Position numbers and translations under genes: made by a program | Part shown: piece by piece, positions 54,010-61,945 of the stretch | Layout of the letters: every line of letters starts with the position of its first letter | Position numbering within the stretch: position 1 is the first letter of the stretch | DNA from: CAJCIY01 sp964245825 | GTDB lineage: Bacteria > Actinomycetota > Actinomycetes > Mycobacteriales > CAJCIY01 | NCBI GenBank assembly: GCA_964245825.1 | Contig: CAXTNT010000008.1 | Coordinates: 98,188 to 162,187, forward strand | Reading direction: 5' to 3' | Length of the DNA stretch: 64,000 nt | Notes under the pieces: generated by a model | Seen by the model: the letters and a program-made list of their open reading frames with translations, nothing else | Told to the model about the DNA's origin: nothing | The model's database searches: none

Positions 54010-54732
54010 TCAGCGGCTGGCGAGGTCGAGTGCCGCCACGATGCCGGTGCGGAGCGCCCCGCTGCTGGTGAAGTCGCCGGCTGGCCCGATCATCGTGACC
54101 AGGTCGGTGCGGCCGCCGTCCGGGACGACCACCAGCTCGGTCCACACGCCACCCGCGCCCCGCGTCTCGACGAGGCTCAGTTCGGTCTCGCCGATGGGCG
54201 CGGTTGCCGCCGAACCGGGCACGACACGCGCGCCGGACGCGCTGACCGCCGCCCCGAGGATGGTGTTCCGGGTCTGCTGCGTGGTGCTGGGCACGGGGTA
54301 GCTGACCACGTACAGCAACAGGGCGCTGCCGGTGGCGTCGCTGGCGACCAGGCGCAGCCCGAGCCGAACGTCCAGTGGGGCGCGCGCGTACAGGGCCTGG
54401 AAGCCGGGCTCGTCGGCGACGACGGCCGGCAGCGCCGAGCCGAGCGTCGCCGCGGCGGCCACCCGAAAGTCCCCGGGCAGACCTATGACCAGGTGCGTGC
54501 CCGGGATCCCGTGGCGCACCAGGCCCGCCGCCGGCGCCGCGTCGGTCGGGCCCGTCGACGTCGCCGGGCCCGTCCCCAGGGCCGTCCCCGGGGCGGTCGG
54601 CGAGCCGGATGTCGCGCTGACGGTCACGGCGGTCACCACGGGATCCGCGTTCTGGAACCTGGCGCAGCCGGCCACTGCGGCGAGCACGCCGATCGCGATG
54701 GCGGCCCGCGCCGCGAGCGCCCTGAGCCGCAT
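54010..54732 (-). CDS. Secreted lipoprotein of unknown function (paralogue 1)
   Basis: A 240-residue lipoprotein: basic start MRLRALAAR, hydrophobic core and lipobox AVAGC with Cys23. A Thr/Pro/Gly-rich linker follows, then a domain starting LVRHGIPGTHLVIGLPGDFR. The domain shares its order and several blocks (VRLGLRLVASDATGSALLL; SGALRTGIVAALDL) with the next gene upstream, so the two arose by duplication. The fold is unknown; PsbP/LpqN-like would be a guess. It is oriented against the flanking plus-strand genes. Confidence 0.8.
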   Translation of the reverse strand: MRLRALAARAAIAIGVLAAVAGCARFQNADPVVTAVTVSATSGSPTAPGTALGTGPATSTGPTDAAPAAGLVRHGIPGTHLVIGLPGDFRVAAAATLGSALPAVVADEPGFQALYARAPLDVRLGLRLVASDATGSALLLYVVSYPVPSTTQQTRNTILGAAVSASGARVVPGSAATAPIGETELSLVETRGAGGVWTELVVVPDGGRTDLVTMIGPAGDFTSSGALRTGIVAALDLASR

Positions 54733-54877
54733 GGCGGCCGACGCTAACCGACGTCGACCAGATCGCCGCGACGACCGTCGAGGGCAGCGCTGATCGGGGC
54801 GGCATCGACCTGCTCTCGCCGAGCCGAGACCTGCTCGCGACTGCCCGCCGGGAGCAACCGCCGGCGTGCTCGGCTGA

Positions 54878-55588
54878 TCAGGCGGTCGTCCGCAGACTCG
54901 TGACGATGGTGGCGCGCAGTGCGGCGCTCGATGTCTCGCTACTGCGCGGACCCGTCAGCCCCAGGCTGACTGTCGTGCGCCCCGCTGGCACGACCACGAA
55001 CTCGCCCCACCTGGTGGCGTTGTCAGCCAGAGCGGTGACGATCTCCGTGGAGCCCAGCCGGTACGAGCGCCCGGATGCCGGCACGTAGGTGAGATGGGAC
55101 CCGTCGATCAGACCGCCGACGAATGTGGAGAGGTCCGAGGTGGACGTGGTCGCCACCGGGAGCTGTTCGACGATCAGCACCAATGACGTTCCCGCGGCGT
55201 CGCTGGCGATCAGACGTAGCCCCTGCCGGACGTCGCTGGTGGCGGTGAAGTGGGTGTACGTGTCGCGGACCCCCACCTCGTCCGCGAAGGCGGGCGGCAA
55301 GGCGGCTCCGAGATCGGTCGCGGCGGCAACCCGATAGGACGGCGGGAGACCGACGCTCAGACCTGTGTCGGGGATGGCATGCCGCACCAGCGCGGGGCCG
55401 ACCGCATGAGTCACCGGCGGCTGCGTCGGGTGGCTCGGCGCCGCCGATGACGTCGCGCTCACAGACGTGGGCGGGGGCCGAGACGACGAGGCCGCGGTCG
55501 CGCCTCCGCCACAACCGCTCAGAGCTAGTGCGGCCGCGACCGCGCCAACGGCCAGCGCGCCCCGCGCACGTCCCCCCACGGCGGGCAC
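54878..55588 (-). CDS. Secreted lipoprotein of unknown function (paralogue 2)
   Basis: A 236-residue lipoprotein: lipobox LALSGC with Cys26, a Ser/Pro/Thr-rich linker, then LVRHAIPDTGLSVGLPPSYRV and VRQGLRLIASDAAGTSLVLI, paralogous to the gene 145 bases downstream. It starts at GTG 55588. The 145-base gap between the two holds nothing recognisable. Function unknown; surface exposure is inferred from the lipobox. Confidence 0.8.
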   Translation of the reverse strand: MPAVGGRARGALAVGAVAAALALSGCGGGATAASSSRPPPTSVSATSSAAPSHPTQPPVTHAVGPALVRHAIPDTGLSVGLPPSYRVAAATDLGAALPPAFADEVGVRDTYTHFTATSDVRQGLRLIASDAAGTSLVLIVEQLPVATTSTSDLSTFVGGLIDGSHLTYVPASGRSYRLGSTEIVTALADNATRWGEFVVVPAGRTTVSLGLTGPRSSETSSAALRATIVTSLRTTA

Positions 55589-55693
55589 GATAGCGCAGCT
55601 GATGACGCGGCCCGGCTAACATCAGGCAGCGGTGCCGGGCCATGCCCGTCAGTCCGGGCGGCCGTCGGCCGCGAACCCAGATCGAGGAGAGCC

Positions 55694-56890
55694 GTGGCCA
55701 CCCGCCTGTTCACGTCCGAGTCCGTCACCGAGGGGCACCCGGACAAGATCGCCGACCAGATCAGCGACACGATCCTGGACGCGATGCTCAAGGACGACCC
55801 CGACAGCCGGGTGGCGGTCGAGACCATGATCACCACCGGCCAGGTGCACGTCGCCGGTGAGGTCCGGACCGACACCTACGTCGACATCGCCAACCTGGTG
55901 CGCGAGCGGATCCTGGAGATCGGCTACGACAGCAGCAAGAAGGGCTTCGACGGCGCGTCGTGCGGGGTCAGCGTCTCCATCGGCGCCCAGTCCAGCGACA
56001 TCGCGCAGGGGGTCGACCAGGCGCACGAGGCGCGGACCGGCGAGTCCGTCGAGGACGTGCTCGACCGTCAGGGCGCCGGTGACCAGGGCCTGATGTTCGG
56101 GTACGCCTGCGACGACACGCCCGAGCTGATGCCGCTGCCGATCGCGCTCGCCCATCGCCTCGCCCGTAGGCTCTCCGCCGTCCGCAAGAACGGCACCGTC
56201 GGCTACCTCCGCCCCGACGGCAAGACCCAGGTCACCATCGAGTACGTGGACGACAAGCCGGTCCGTCTCGACACCGTCGTCGTCTCCAGCCAGCATGCCG
56301 CCGACATCGACCTCGACACGCTGCTGTCGCCCGACGTGAAGGAGCACGTCGTCGAGCCCGAGCTGGCCGACCTCGGCATCGACAGCGCCGGATACCGGCT
56401 GCTGGTCAACCCGACCGGGCGCTTCGAGATCGGTGGCCCGATGGGCGACGCCGGCCTCACCGGCCGCAAGATCATCGTCGACACCTACGGCGGCATGTCG
56501 CGGCACGGTGGCGGCGCGTTCTCCGGCAAGGACCCGTCGAAGGTCGACCGCTCCGCCGCGTACGCGATGCGCTGGGTGGCGAAGAACGTCGTCGCCGCGG
56601 GGCTGGCGAAGCGCTGCGAGGTCCAGGTCGCCTACGCGATCGGCAAGGCCGAGCCCGTGGGACTGTTCGTCGAGACCTTCGGCACCGAGAGCGTCGACGT
56701 CGAGAAGATCTCGGCCGCGATCACCGCCGTGTTCGACCTGCGTCCGGCCGCGATCATCCGTGACCTCGACCTCAAGCGTCCGATCTACGCCGCGACCTCG
56801 GCCTACGGCCACTTCGGTCGCGAGCTGCCCGACTTCACCTGGGAGCGCACCGACCGCGCCGACGCGCTGAAGGCCGCCGCCACCAGCTGA
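55694..56890 (+). CDS. metK: S-adenosylmethionine synthetase
   Basis: Makes SAM from methionine and ATP. The 398-residue protein has FTSESVTEGHPDKIADQISD, GAGDQGLMFGYA, the P-loop-like GGGAFSGKDPSKVDRSAAY and ending YGHFGRELPDFTWE. GTG 55694 has GAGGAG upstream. The leader of about 105 bases after the divergent lipoprotein gene shows no SAM riboswitch that I can recognise. Confidence 0.97.
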   Translation: MATRLFTSESVTEGHPDKIADQISDTILDAMLKDDPDSRVAVETMITTGQVHVAGEVRTDTYVDIANLVRERILEIGYDSSKKGFDGASCGVSVSIGAQSSDIAQGVDQAHEARTGESVEDVLDRQGAGDQGLMFGYACDDTPELMPLPIALAHRLARRLSAVRKNGTVGYLRPDGKTQVTIEYVDDKPVRLDTVVVSSQHAADIDLDTLLSPDVKEHVVEPELADLGIDSAGYRLLVNPTGRFEIGGPMGDAGLTGRKIIVDTYGGMSRHGGGAFSGKDPSKVDRSAAYAMRWVAKNVVAAGLAKRCEVQVAYAIGKAEPVGLFVETFGTESVDVEKISAAITAVFDLRPAAIIRDLDLKRPIYAATSAYGHFGRELPDFTWERTDRADALKAAATS

Positions 56891-56910
56891 TCTCCACACG
56901 CCGTCCGGAC

Positions 56911-56939
56911 GGCCGTCACCGCCTCACGCGGTGGCGGCC
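56911..56939. terminator. Hairpin between metK and convergent monooxygenase gene
   Basis: GGCCGTCACCGC (56911-56922) pairs with GCGGTGGCGGCC (56928-56939) with one G-T wobble and a CTCAC loop. It starts 20 bases after the metK stop, and the opposing gene's stop codon lies in the loop. It can serve both genes. Confidence 0.6.
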
Positions 56940-58105
56940 GTTCGTCGTTCCCCGGGCAGGTCGAGTCGGTCGAGCCGGTCGAGCCGGGTCACCGTGGTGC
57001 GCACCGCGGCCGCGCCCGCCCGGTTCGCGCCGACCGTGGACTGCGCGGGCCCGAACCCGACCAGGTGCACGCGGGGCTCGTCCGCGACCTGGGTGCCCCG
57101 CATCCTTATGCCGCCGAGCTCGCCGCGGAGGTGGAGCGGGTCGAGATGGGCGAGGGCGGGCCGGAACCCGGTCGCCCAGAGGATGACGTCGACCGGCGTG
57201 AACGTCCCGTCGGCCTCCCGGACGCCGTGGGGTTCGATCCCGGTGAACATCGGCCGCCGCCGCAGCACCCCGCGGTCCCGGGCGGCGAGCGCGTACGACG
57301 TCCAGGGCAGCCCGGTGTACGACACGACGCTGCGGCTCGGTCGACCGGCTTCGACGTCGGCGGTCACCTGCTCGACCACCGCGCGGCCGGTGGTCTCGGG
57401 ACGGAACTGCTCGTCGAGGAACACCGGCTCCCGCCTCGTGTACCAGAGCGTGGTGGCGGACCGGGAGATCTCCTCGAGCTGCTGGACGGCCGAGATGCCG
57501 CCCCCGACGACCGCCACGCGTCGGCCGGTGAACTCCGCGGCGTCGGTGTACCGGCCGGTGTGCAGCTGTCGGCCGAGGAACGTCTCGGCGCCCGGGTACC
57601 GTGGGAGCAGCGGGTTCGTCCACGTCCCGGTGGCGTTGAGCACGACCCGTGTCCGCCAGCTGCCGTGATCGGTCTCGACGAGCAGCTCGCCGTCGGGGTC
57701 GGTGTCGGCGGGCCGGACCGCGGTGACGTGCACCGGTCGCTCGATCGGGAGGTCGAAGTGCTGCTCGAAGGCCGCGAAGTAACGGGGCACGGCCTCGCGG
57801 CTCGGCTCGCGGTCGTCGATCGGCGGCTTCGGGTAGCCGGGCAGGTCGAAGATGCCGTTGACGGTGGCCATCCGCAGGGACGGCCAGCGGTGCTGCCACG
57901 CGCCGCCGGGCGCCGCGTCGGCGTCGACCACCACGAAGGTGCGGCCACCGGACGCAGCGGCCAGCGCCGAGCTGAACCCGCGTCGCTGCAGGTGGTAGGC
58001 CGCTGACAGCCCCGCCTGCCCGGCCCCGATGACGACGACGGTCGCGTGCCGCGGGGAGTGGTCCACGTCCACCACAACGCGCGTACCGGCGGCGTTCACT
58101 CCCAC
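56924..58105 (-). CDS. Flavin-dependent monooxygenase-like oxidoreductase
   Basis: A 393-residue two-dinucleotide-domain flavoprotein. The FAD motif is VVVIGAGQAGLSAAYHL near residue 23; the NADPH motif is VAVVGGGISAVQQLEEI in the middle; the late ATG motif is LWATGFRPAL. The segment APGGAWQHRWPSLRM is typical of CzcO/FMO-like enzymes. GTG 58105 (VGVNAAGTRV) is the nearest start before the FAD motif; a shorter start is possible. It is divergent from priA by 64 bases. Substrate unknown. Confidence 0.8.
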   Translation of the reverse strand: MGVNAAGTRVVVDVDHSPRHATVVVIGAGQAGLSAAYHLQRRGFSSALAAASGGRTFVVVDADAAPGGAWQHRWPSLRMATVNGIFDLPGYPKPPIDDREPSREAVPRYFAAFEQHFDLPIERPVHVTAVRPADTDPDGELLVETDHGSWRTRVVLNATGTWTNPLLPRYPGAETFLGRQLHTGRYTDAAEFTGRRVAVVGGGISAVQQLEEISRSATTLWYTRREPVFLDEQFRPETTGRAVVEQVTADVEAGRPSRSVVSYTGLPWTSYALAARDRGVLRRRPMFTGIEPHGVREADGTFTPVDVILWATGFRPALAHLDPLHLRGELGGIRMRGTQVADEPRVHLVGFGPAQSTVGANRAGAAAVRTTVTRLDRLDRLDLPGERRTAATA

Positions 58106-58169
58106 CCGGCGCACCGGTGGAGCGCAGCGGCGACCGGAACCGTCCGACCCGGCTGCGAGACTCGGGGAC

Positions 58170-60101
58170 GTGGGGGAGCAGCAGGCGGGAGCGGTGGCCC
58201 GGCTGGCCGTCGACACCCCGCTCTCGCACCTCGACCGGCCGTTCGACTACGCCGTGCCCGTGGACCTCGACGCCACCGTGCGGGTCGGCTCGCGCGTCCG
58301 GATCCGGTTCTCCGGCCGGCTGACCGACGGCTGGGTGCTCGAGCGCCGCGACGACACCGGCCACGTCGGCAAGCTCGCCCCGATCCTGCGGGTGGTCGGC
58401 GAGGAGCCGGTGCTGACGCCCGCCACCGCCGCCCTGTTCCGGGCCGTGGCCGACCGGTACGCGGGGACGTTCGCCGACGTCGTCCGCCTCGGGGTGCCGG
58501 CCCGGCACGCGCGGGCGGAGACCGCGGCGTCGGGTCCGGTCGCGTTGTCCGACCCCGCGGCAGGGCCCTCGCACTGGACGCCGTACCGGGCGGGTGACGC
58601 GTTCCTCGGCGCCGTGCGCGCCGGGCGGGCGGCCCGCGCGGTGTGGCAGGCGCTGCCGGGCCACGACCCGTTCGCACCGCTCGCCGAGGCGGTCGAGGTC
58701 GCGGCCCGCGCCGGGCGGGGCGTGATCGTCGTCGTCCCCGACGCCCGCGACCTGCGCCGCCTCGAGGCCGCCGTGGCCGCGCGCATCGGCGCCGACGCCG
58801 CGGTCACGCTCGCGGCCGAGCACGGGCCGCAGCGGCGCTACCGGCGTTGGCTCGCCGTCCGCCGCGGGGACGTGCGCGTGGTGCTCGGCTCCCGCGCCGC
58901 GGCGTACGCGCCGGTGGCCGACCTCGGGCTGGTCGTGGTCTGGGACGACGGCGACGACCTCCACGCCGAACCACGCGCGCCGTACCCGAACACCCGCGAC
59001 GTCCTGGCCATCCGATCATCGTTGCAGGGTGCAGCGATGCTCGTCGGCGGCTTCGCCCGGACGGCCGAGTCGCAGCAGTTCGTCGAATCCGGTTGGGCGC
59101 ACGAGATCGTCGCCGACCGTGTGACCGTGCGGGCGGCGGCACCGCGTGTGCTCACGGCCGGTGACGACGCCGAACTCGCGCGGGACGAAGCCGCCCGCTC
59201 GGCCCGGTTGCCCACCCTGGCGTGGCGCACCGCGCGCGAGGCGCTCGCCGCCGGCCGGCCGGTGCTGGTGCAGGTGCCCCGCCGTGGCTACGTGCCGGCG
59301 CTCGCCTGCGCCCGCGACCGCACCCCGGCCCGGTGCACGCACTGCCACGGCCCGTTGCAGGTCGGCCGGTCGGGCGGCACGCCGGTGTGCGGGTGGTGCG
59401 GGCGCCCCGCGACGACGTGGGCCTGCCCGGTCTGCGCCGGCACCGCGTTGCGCGCCGTCGTCATCGGCGCGCGGCGGACCGCCGAGGAACTCGGGCGGGC
59501 GTTCCCCGGCACCTCGGTCCGCACGTCGGGGGCGGGGGAGGTGCTCGACCACGTCGGTGCCACCGCGGCGCTGGTGATCGCGACACCCGGGGCGGAGCCG
59601 GTCGCCGAGGGCGGGTTCGGCGCGGCCCTGCTGCTCGACGCCTGGGCGCTCCTCGGCCGTCCCGACCTGCGGGCGACCGAGGAGACCCTGCGCCGGTGGG
59701 CCACGGCCGCGGCGCTGGTCGCGTCCGACGGCACGGTCGTCGTCACCGCCGACCCGCAGCTCGCGCCGGTCCAGGCGCTGGTGCGCTGGGACCCCGTGTG
59801 GCACGCCGCCCGCGAACTCGCCGACCGTGCGGCCCTCGGCTTCCCGCCCGCTGTGCGCATGGGGGCGCTGCGCGGTACGGCCCCGGCCGTCGCCGACCTG
59901 TTGTCGCAGTCGCCACTGCCCGACTCCGCCGAGGTGATCGGGCCGGTCGGCTCCGGTGACGACGAGCGTCTGCTGGTCCGGGTGCCCCGCGGCGACGGTG
60001 CCGCCCTCGCCGCCGCCCTGAAGGTCGGCCAGTCGTCGCGCTCGGCCCGCAAGGCCGACCCGGTCGTCCACGTCGACCTCGACCCCGCCGTCCTCGGCTG
60101 A
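58170..60101 (+). CDS. priA: Primosomal protein N' (helicase-degenerate PriA)
   Basis: A 643-residue PriA homologue. It has the N-terminal DNA-binding domain (LSHLDRPFDYAVPVDLDATVRVGSRVRI) and a central helicase-like region. The cysteine-rich zinc domain shows CTHCHGPL, CGWCGRP and CPVCAG. Walker A (expected GxxGxGKT) is absent, and the DEEH box is replaced by VWDDGDDLH. Loss of ATPase motifs is a known trait of actinobacterial PriA, so a structural primosome role is likely. GTG 58170 is the start. Its last codons and stop lie inside an 18-bp direct repeat. Confidence 0.9.
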   Translation: MGEQQAGAVARLAVDTPLSHLDRPFDYAVPVDLDATVRVGSRVRIRFSGRLTDGWVLERRDDTGHVGKLAPILRVVGEEPVLTPATAALFRAVADRYAGTFADVVRLGVPARHARAETAASGPVALSDPAAGPSHWTPYRAGDAFLGAVRAGRAARAVWQALPGHDPFAPLAEAVEVAARAGRGVIVVVPDARDLRRLEAAVAARIGADAAVTLAAEHGPQRRYRRWLAVRRGDVRVVLGSRAAAYAPVADLGLVVVWDDGDDLHAEPRAPYPNTRDVLAIRSSLQGAAMLVGGFARTAESQQFVESGWAHEIVADRVTVRAAAPRVLTAGDDAELARDEAARSARLPTLAWRTAREALAAGRPVLVQVPRRGYVPALACARDRTPARCTHCHGPLQVGRSGGTPVCGWCGRPATTWACPVCAGTALRAVVIGARRTAEELGRAFPGTSVRTSGAGEVLDHVGATAALVIATPGAEPVAEGGFGAALLLDAWALLGRPDLRATEETLRRWATAAALVASDGTVVVTADPQLAPVQALVRWDPVWHAARELADRAALGFPPAVRMGALRGTAPAVADLLSQSPLPDSAEVIGPVGSGDDERLLVRVPRGDGAALAAALKVGQSSRSARKADPVVHVDLDPAVLG

Positions 60102-60105
60102 TCCC
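60088..60105 (+). repeat. 18-bp direct repeat, left copy (priA stop region)
   Basis: CCGTCCTCGGCTGATCCC, covering the last priA codons and its TGA. An exact copy lies at 60894-60911. The two copies bracket the lower-GC cassette. Confidence 0.9.
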
Positions 60106-60145
60106 TCGGCCCGGGACTCACCGAGAGAGCAGCGGCCCGCAGTTC

Positions 60146-60158
60146 GCATCAGTGATGC
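60146..60158. promoter_or_regulatory. Palindromic operator-like site 1
   Basis: GCATCAGTGATGC is a 13-bp palindrome about a central G. With its flanks it is the exact inverse complement of site 2 over 15 bases. Confidence 0.6.
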
Positions 60159-60184
60159 ATTTCGGGTGCTGGGACGCCAAAACT

Positions 60185-60197
60185 GCATCACTGATGC
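60185..60197. promoter_or_regulatory. Palindromic operator-like site 2
   Basis: GCATCACTGATGC, a second 13-bp palindrome 39 bases from site 1, centre to centre. It lies about 55 bases before the cassette gene's start codon. The pair suggests binding of two dimers on nearby DNA faces. Confidence 0.6.
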
Positions 60198-60251
60198 GCG
60201 TTGCGCCCTCCATTGTTTGCGATCTACGCGAGCACAGTGGTGGGATGCGGC

Positions 60252-60890
60252 ATGACCCTTCTTCGCTACGTCGACGAACGCGATACCGATGCGGCGGCTG
60301 CTCTCCTCAGGGCGTACTTCTCCGCAGAGCAGCCGTTCACCGGTTCGCGCTTTGATCCATTCGGTGGTGGAGGCGACCGCGTCGACAAGAATCGCATCAC
60401 CAGTTCCGACCTCGTCGCAGTGAGCATGCTGGGTGTCGACGTTCCGCCGAGAGCAACGATGGCGTTGATCGAAAACGAAAGTCTCGCGGCTCGGGTCGCA
60501 ACCGAGCTGGCCCGATTTGATCCTGGGCTGAGGTTCGCGACCGTCGAGCCGTCGGTCCTCGCCACGGGCGGTGACGCGTCTGCCCTCTGGACCCTGGTGC
60601 ACACGAGCGCGCCCGGAATGGGACGGACCAAGACGAGCAAGTTGCTGGCGCGAAAGCGACCTCACCTCTTCCCGGTCTGGGACAGCGTGATCCATGAGGC
60701 GACCGGGCAGGGAACAGGTACTTACTGGACGTGGCTGCGCGCCCGTTTCGACGACCCGTCTCTGCCCGTCTGGCTTCGAGCGGTGGCTGCGGATGTTGGT
60801 CACCTCGATGACATCAGCGACATTCGCCTCTTCGACGTCATTGTGTGGATGACGCATTGGACGGATCGTCGATCGCGTCGAGTGCCGTAG
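60252..60890 (+). CDS. DUF6308-like protein in a lower-GC cassette
   Basis: A 212-residue soluble protein with no signal peptide or helix for the membrane. Distinct segments: PFTGSRFDPFGGGGD near residue 30, NRITSSDLVAVSMLGVDVP, GMGRTKTSKLLARKRPHLFP near residue 130 and a Trp-rich end (YWTWLRARFD). I believe this is DUF6308, function unknown; the basic GRTKTSKLLARKRP stretch could contact nucleic acid. Base use is markedly less GC-rich than the flanking priA (roughly 55-67% in lines I counted, against over 80% in one priA line). ATG 60252 follows two palindromes. The gene lies in a unit bounded by 18-bp direct repeats, so I infer recent acquisition. Confidence 0.75.
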   Translation: MTLLRYVDERDTDAAAALLRAYFSAEQPFTGSRFDPFGGGGDRVDKNRITSSDLVAVSMLGVDVPPRATMALIENESLAARVATELARFDPGLRFATVEPSVLATGGDASALWTLVHTSAPGMGRTKTSKLLARKRPHLFPVWDSVIHEATGQGTGTYWTWLRARFDDPSLPVWLRAVAADVGHLDDISDIRLFDVIVWMTHWTDRRSRRVP

Positions 60891-60893
60891 GCC

Positions 60894-60911
60894 CCGTCCT
60901 CGGCTGATCCC
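60894..60911 (+). repeat. 18-bp direct repeat, right copy
   Basis: An exact copy of the priA stop-region sequence at 60088-60105, four bases after the cassette gene's stop codon. The sequence to its right continues into the ohrR promoter. Confidence 0.9.
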
Positions 60912-60921
60912 GGCGAGATCG

Positions 60922-60933
60922 GTTGCGCGCAAC
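60922..60933. promoter_or_regulatory. OhrR operator before ohrR
   Basis: GTTGCGCGCAAC, a perfect 12-bp palindrome ending 12 bases before the ohrR start. It shares the form TTGYGCRCAACT with a site before the osmC-like gene, so autoregulation is likely. Confidence 0.65.
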
Positions 60934-60945
60934 TAGACTGCACAC

Positions 60946-61383
60946 ATGCCGTCCGCACCGGTGGTGACCCTCGACGACCTGTTGTGCTTCGACCTCTACG
61001 CGGCGTCACGGGCCGTGACCGCGCGCTACCGCCCGTTGCTCGAACCGCTCGGGCTGACGTACCCCCAGTACCTGGTGATGACGGTGCTGTGGGAGGGGGA
61101 GGCCGTCACGATGACCGAGCTCGGCGCTCGGCTGCACCTGGACTCCGGCACCCTCAGCCCGCTCGTGCGGCGGCTGCAGGACGACGGCCTGGTCAGCAAG
61201 CAGCGCCGCGCCGAGGACGAACGCAGTGTGGAGATCGCGACCACGCCGGCCGGCAAGGCGCTCAAGCGCCGGGCGGCCAAGGTGCCGCTGCAGATGGGTG
61301 CGGCCATGGGCCTCGACGAGGAGGGCTTCGCCGCCCTGCGCACCGTGCTGCGGCAGTTGTCGGCGAACGTCACAGCCGACTGA
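60946..61383 (+). CDS. ohrR: Peroxide-sensing MarR/OhrR-family repressor
   Basis: A 145-residue winged HTH. The N-terminal Cys14 in LDDLLCFDLYAASRA sits in the exact context of the reactive cysteine of OhrR proteins, and GLTYPQYLVMTVLWE contributes the conserved tyrosine that contacts it. HTH: MTELGARLHLDSGTLSPLVRRL; wing: RRAEDERSVEIA. It has no second cysteine in the C-terminal half, which suggests a one-Cys sensor that uses small thiols. It lies just upstream of, and presumably represses, the osmC-like peroxidase. Confidence 0.9.
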   Translation: MPSAPVVTLDDLLCFDLYAASRAVTARYRPLLEPLGLTYPQYLVMTVLWEGEAVTMTELGARLHLDSGTLSPLVRRLQDDGLVSKQRRAEDERSVEIATTPAGKALKRRAAKVPLQMGAAMGLDEEGFAALRTVLRQLSANVTAD

Positions 61384-61400
61384 CACCACCCGGTACTTGA

Positions 61401-61434
61401 TTGTGCACAACTGAATTGGGTACGTTCAGTTGTG
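61401..61434. promoter_or_regulatory. OhrR operator before the osmC-like gene
   Basis: TTGTGCACAA (61401-61410) matches the ohrR upstream palindrome. It overlaps a larger perfect inverted repeat: CACAACTGAA (61406-61415) and TTCAGTTGTG (61425-61434). It lies 50-80 bases before the gene start, over the likely promoter. Confidence 0.7.
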
Positions 61435-61482
61435 AAGGGCGCGCGACCAACAGCCGCCCTCCCCGACGACGAGGAGAACACC

Positions 61483-61923
61483 ATGCCCACGCGTACCGCA
61501 CGTACCGCCTGGAACGGCAGCCTGCAGGAGGGCTCCGGCCAGGTCGAGCTGTCCAGCTCCAAGGTCGGCACCTACGAGGTGTCGTTCCCGAAGCGCGCCG
61601 CTGACGACGCGGGGGGCACCACCAGCCCCGAGGAGCTCATCGCCGCGGCCCACTCGGCCTGCTACGCCATGCAGTTCTCGGCCATCCTCGGCGAGGCCGG
61701 CGGCACCGTCGAGAGCCTCGACGTCCAGGCCGACGTCTCGCTCGGCCCGGACCCGGCCGGCGGCTTCAAGCTCACCGGCATCAAGCTGACGGTCGTCGGC
61801 GAGGTCCCCGGCGTCGACGCCGAGGGCTTCGAGAAGGCCGCCCAGGCCGCCAAGGCCGGCTGCCCGGTGAGCAAGGCCCTCACCGGTGTGGACATCACGC
61901 TCGACGCCCGACTCGAAGGCTGA
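61483..61923 (+). CDS. osmC: OsmC/Ohr-family organic hydroperoxide reductase
   Basis: A 146-residue thiol peroxidase. The catalytic cysteines are C60 in AAHSACYAM and C127 in KAGCPVSKAL. The context TSPEELIAAAHSAC is closer to the OsmC than the Ohr subgroup, although the regulator beside it is OhrR-like. Substrates should be organic hydroperoxides, with electrons from a lipoamide-type or mycothiol-linked donor (not shown here). ATG 61483 follows GAGGAG. The gene stands between ohrR and def. Confidence 0.9.
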   Translation: MPTRTARTAWNGSLQEGSGQVELSSSKVGTYEVSFPKRAADDAGGTTSPEELIAAAHSACYAMQFSAILGEAGGTVESLDVQADVSLGPDPAGGFKLTGIKLTVVGEVPGVDAEGFEKAAQAAKAGCPVSKALTGVDITLDARLEG

Positions 61924-61945
61924 GCCGAGTTCGTACGATGACACC

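Noticed and set aside
55589..55693. SAM riboswitch before metK
   Set aside because: The leader is short and I find neither the SAM-I/IV kink-turn and junction pattern nor a SAM-II pseudoknot.
60102..60251. Insertion sequence with terminal inverted repeats
   Set aside because: The palindromes are both upstream of the gene rather than at the cassette ends, and the gene does not resemble a transposase.
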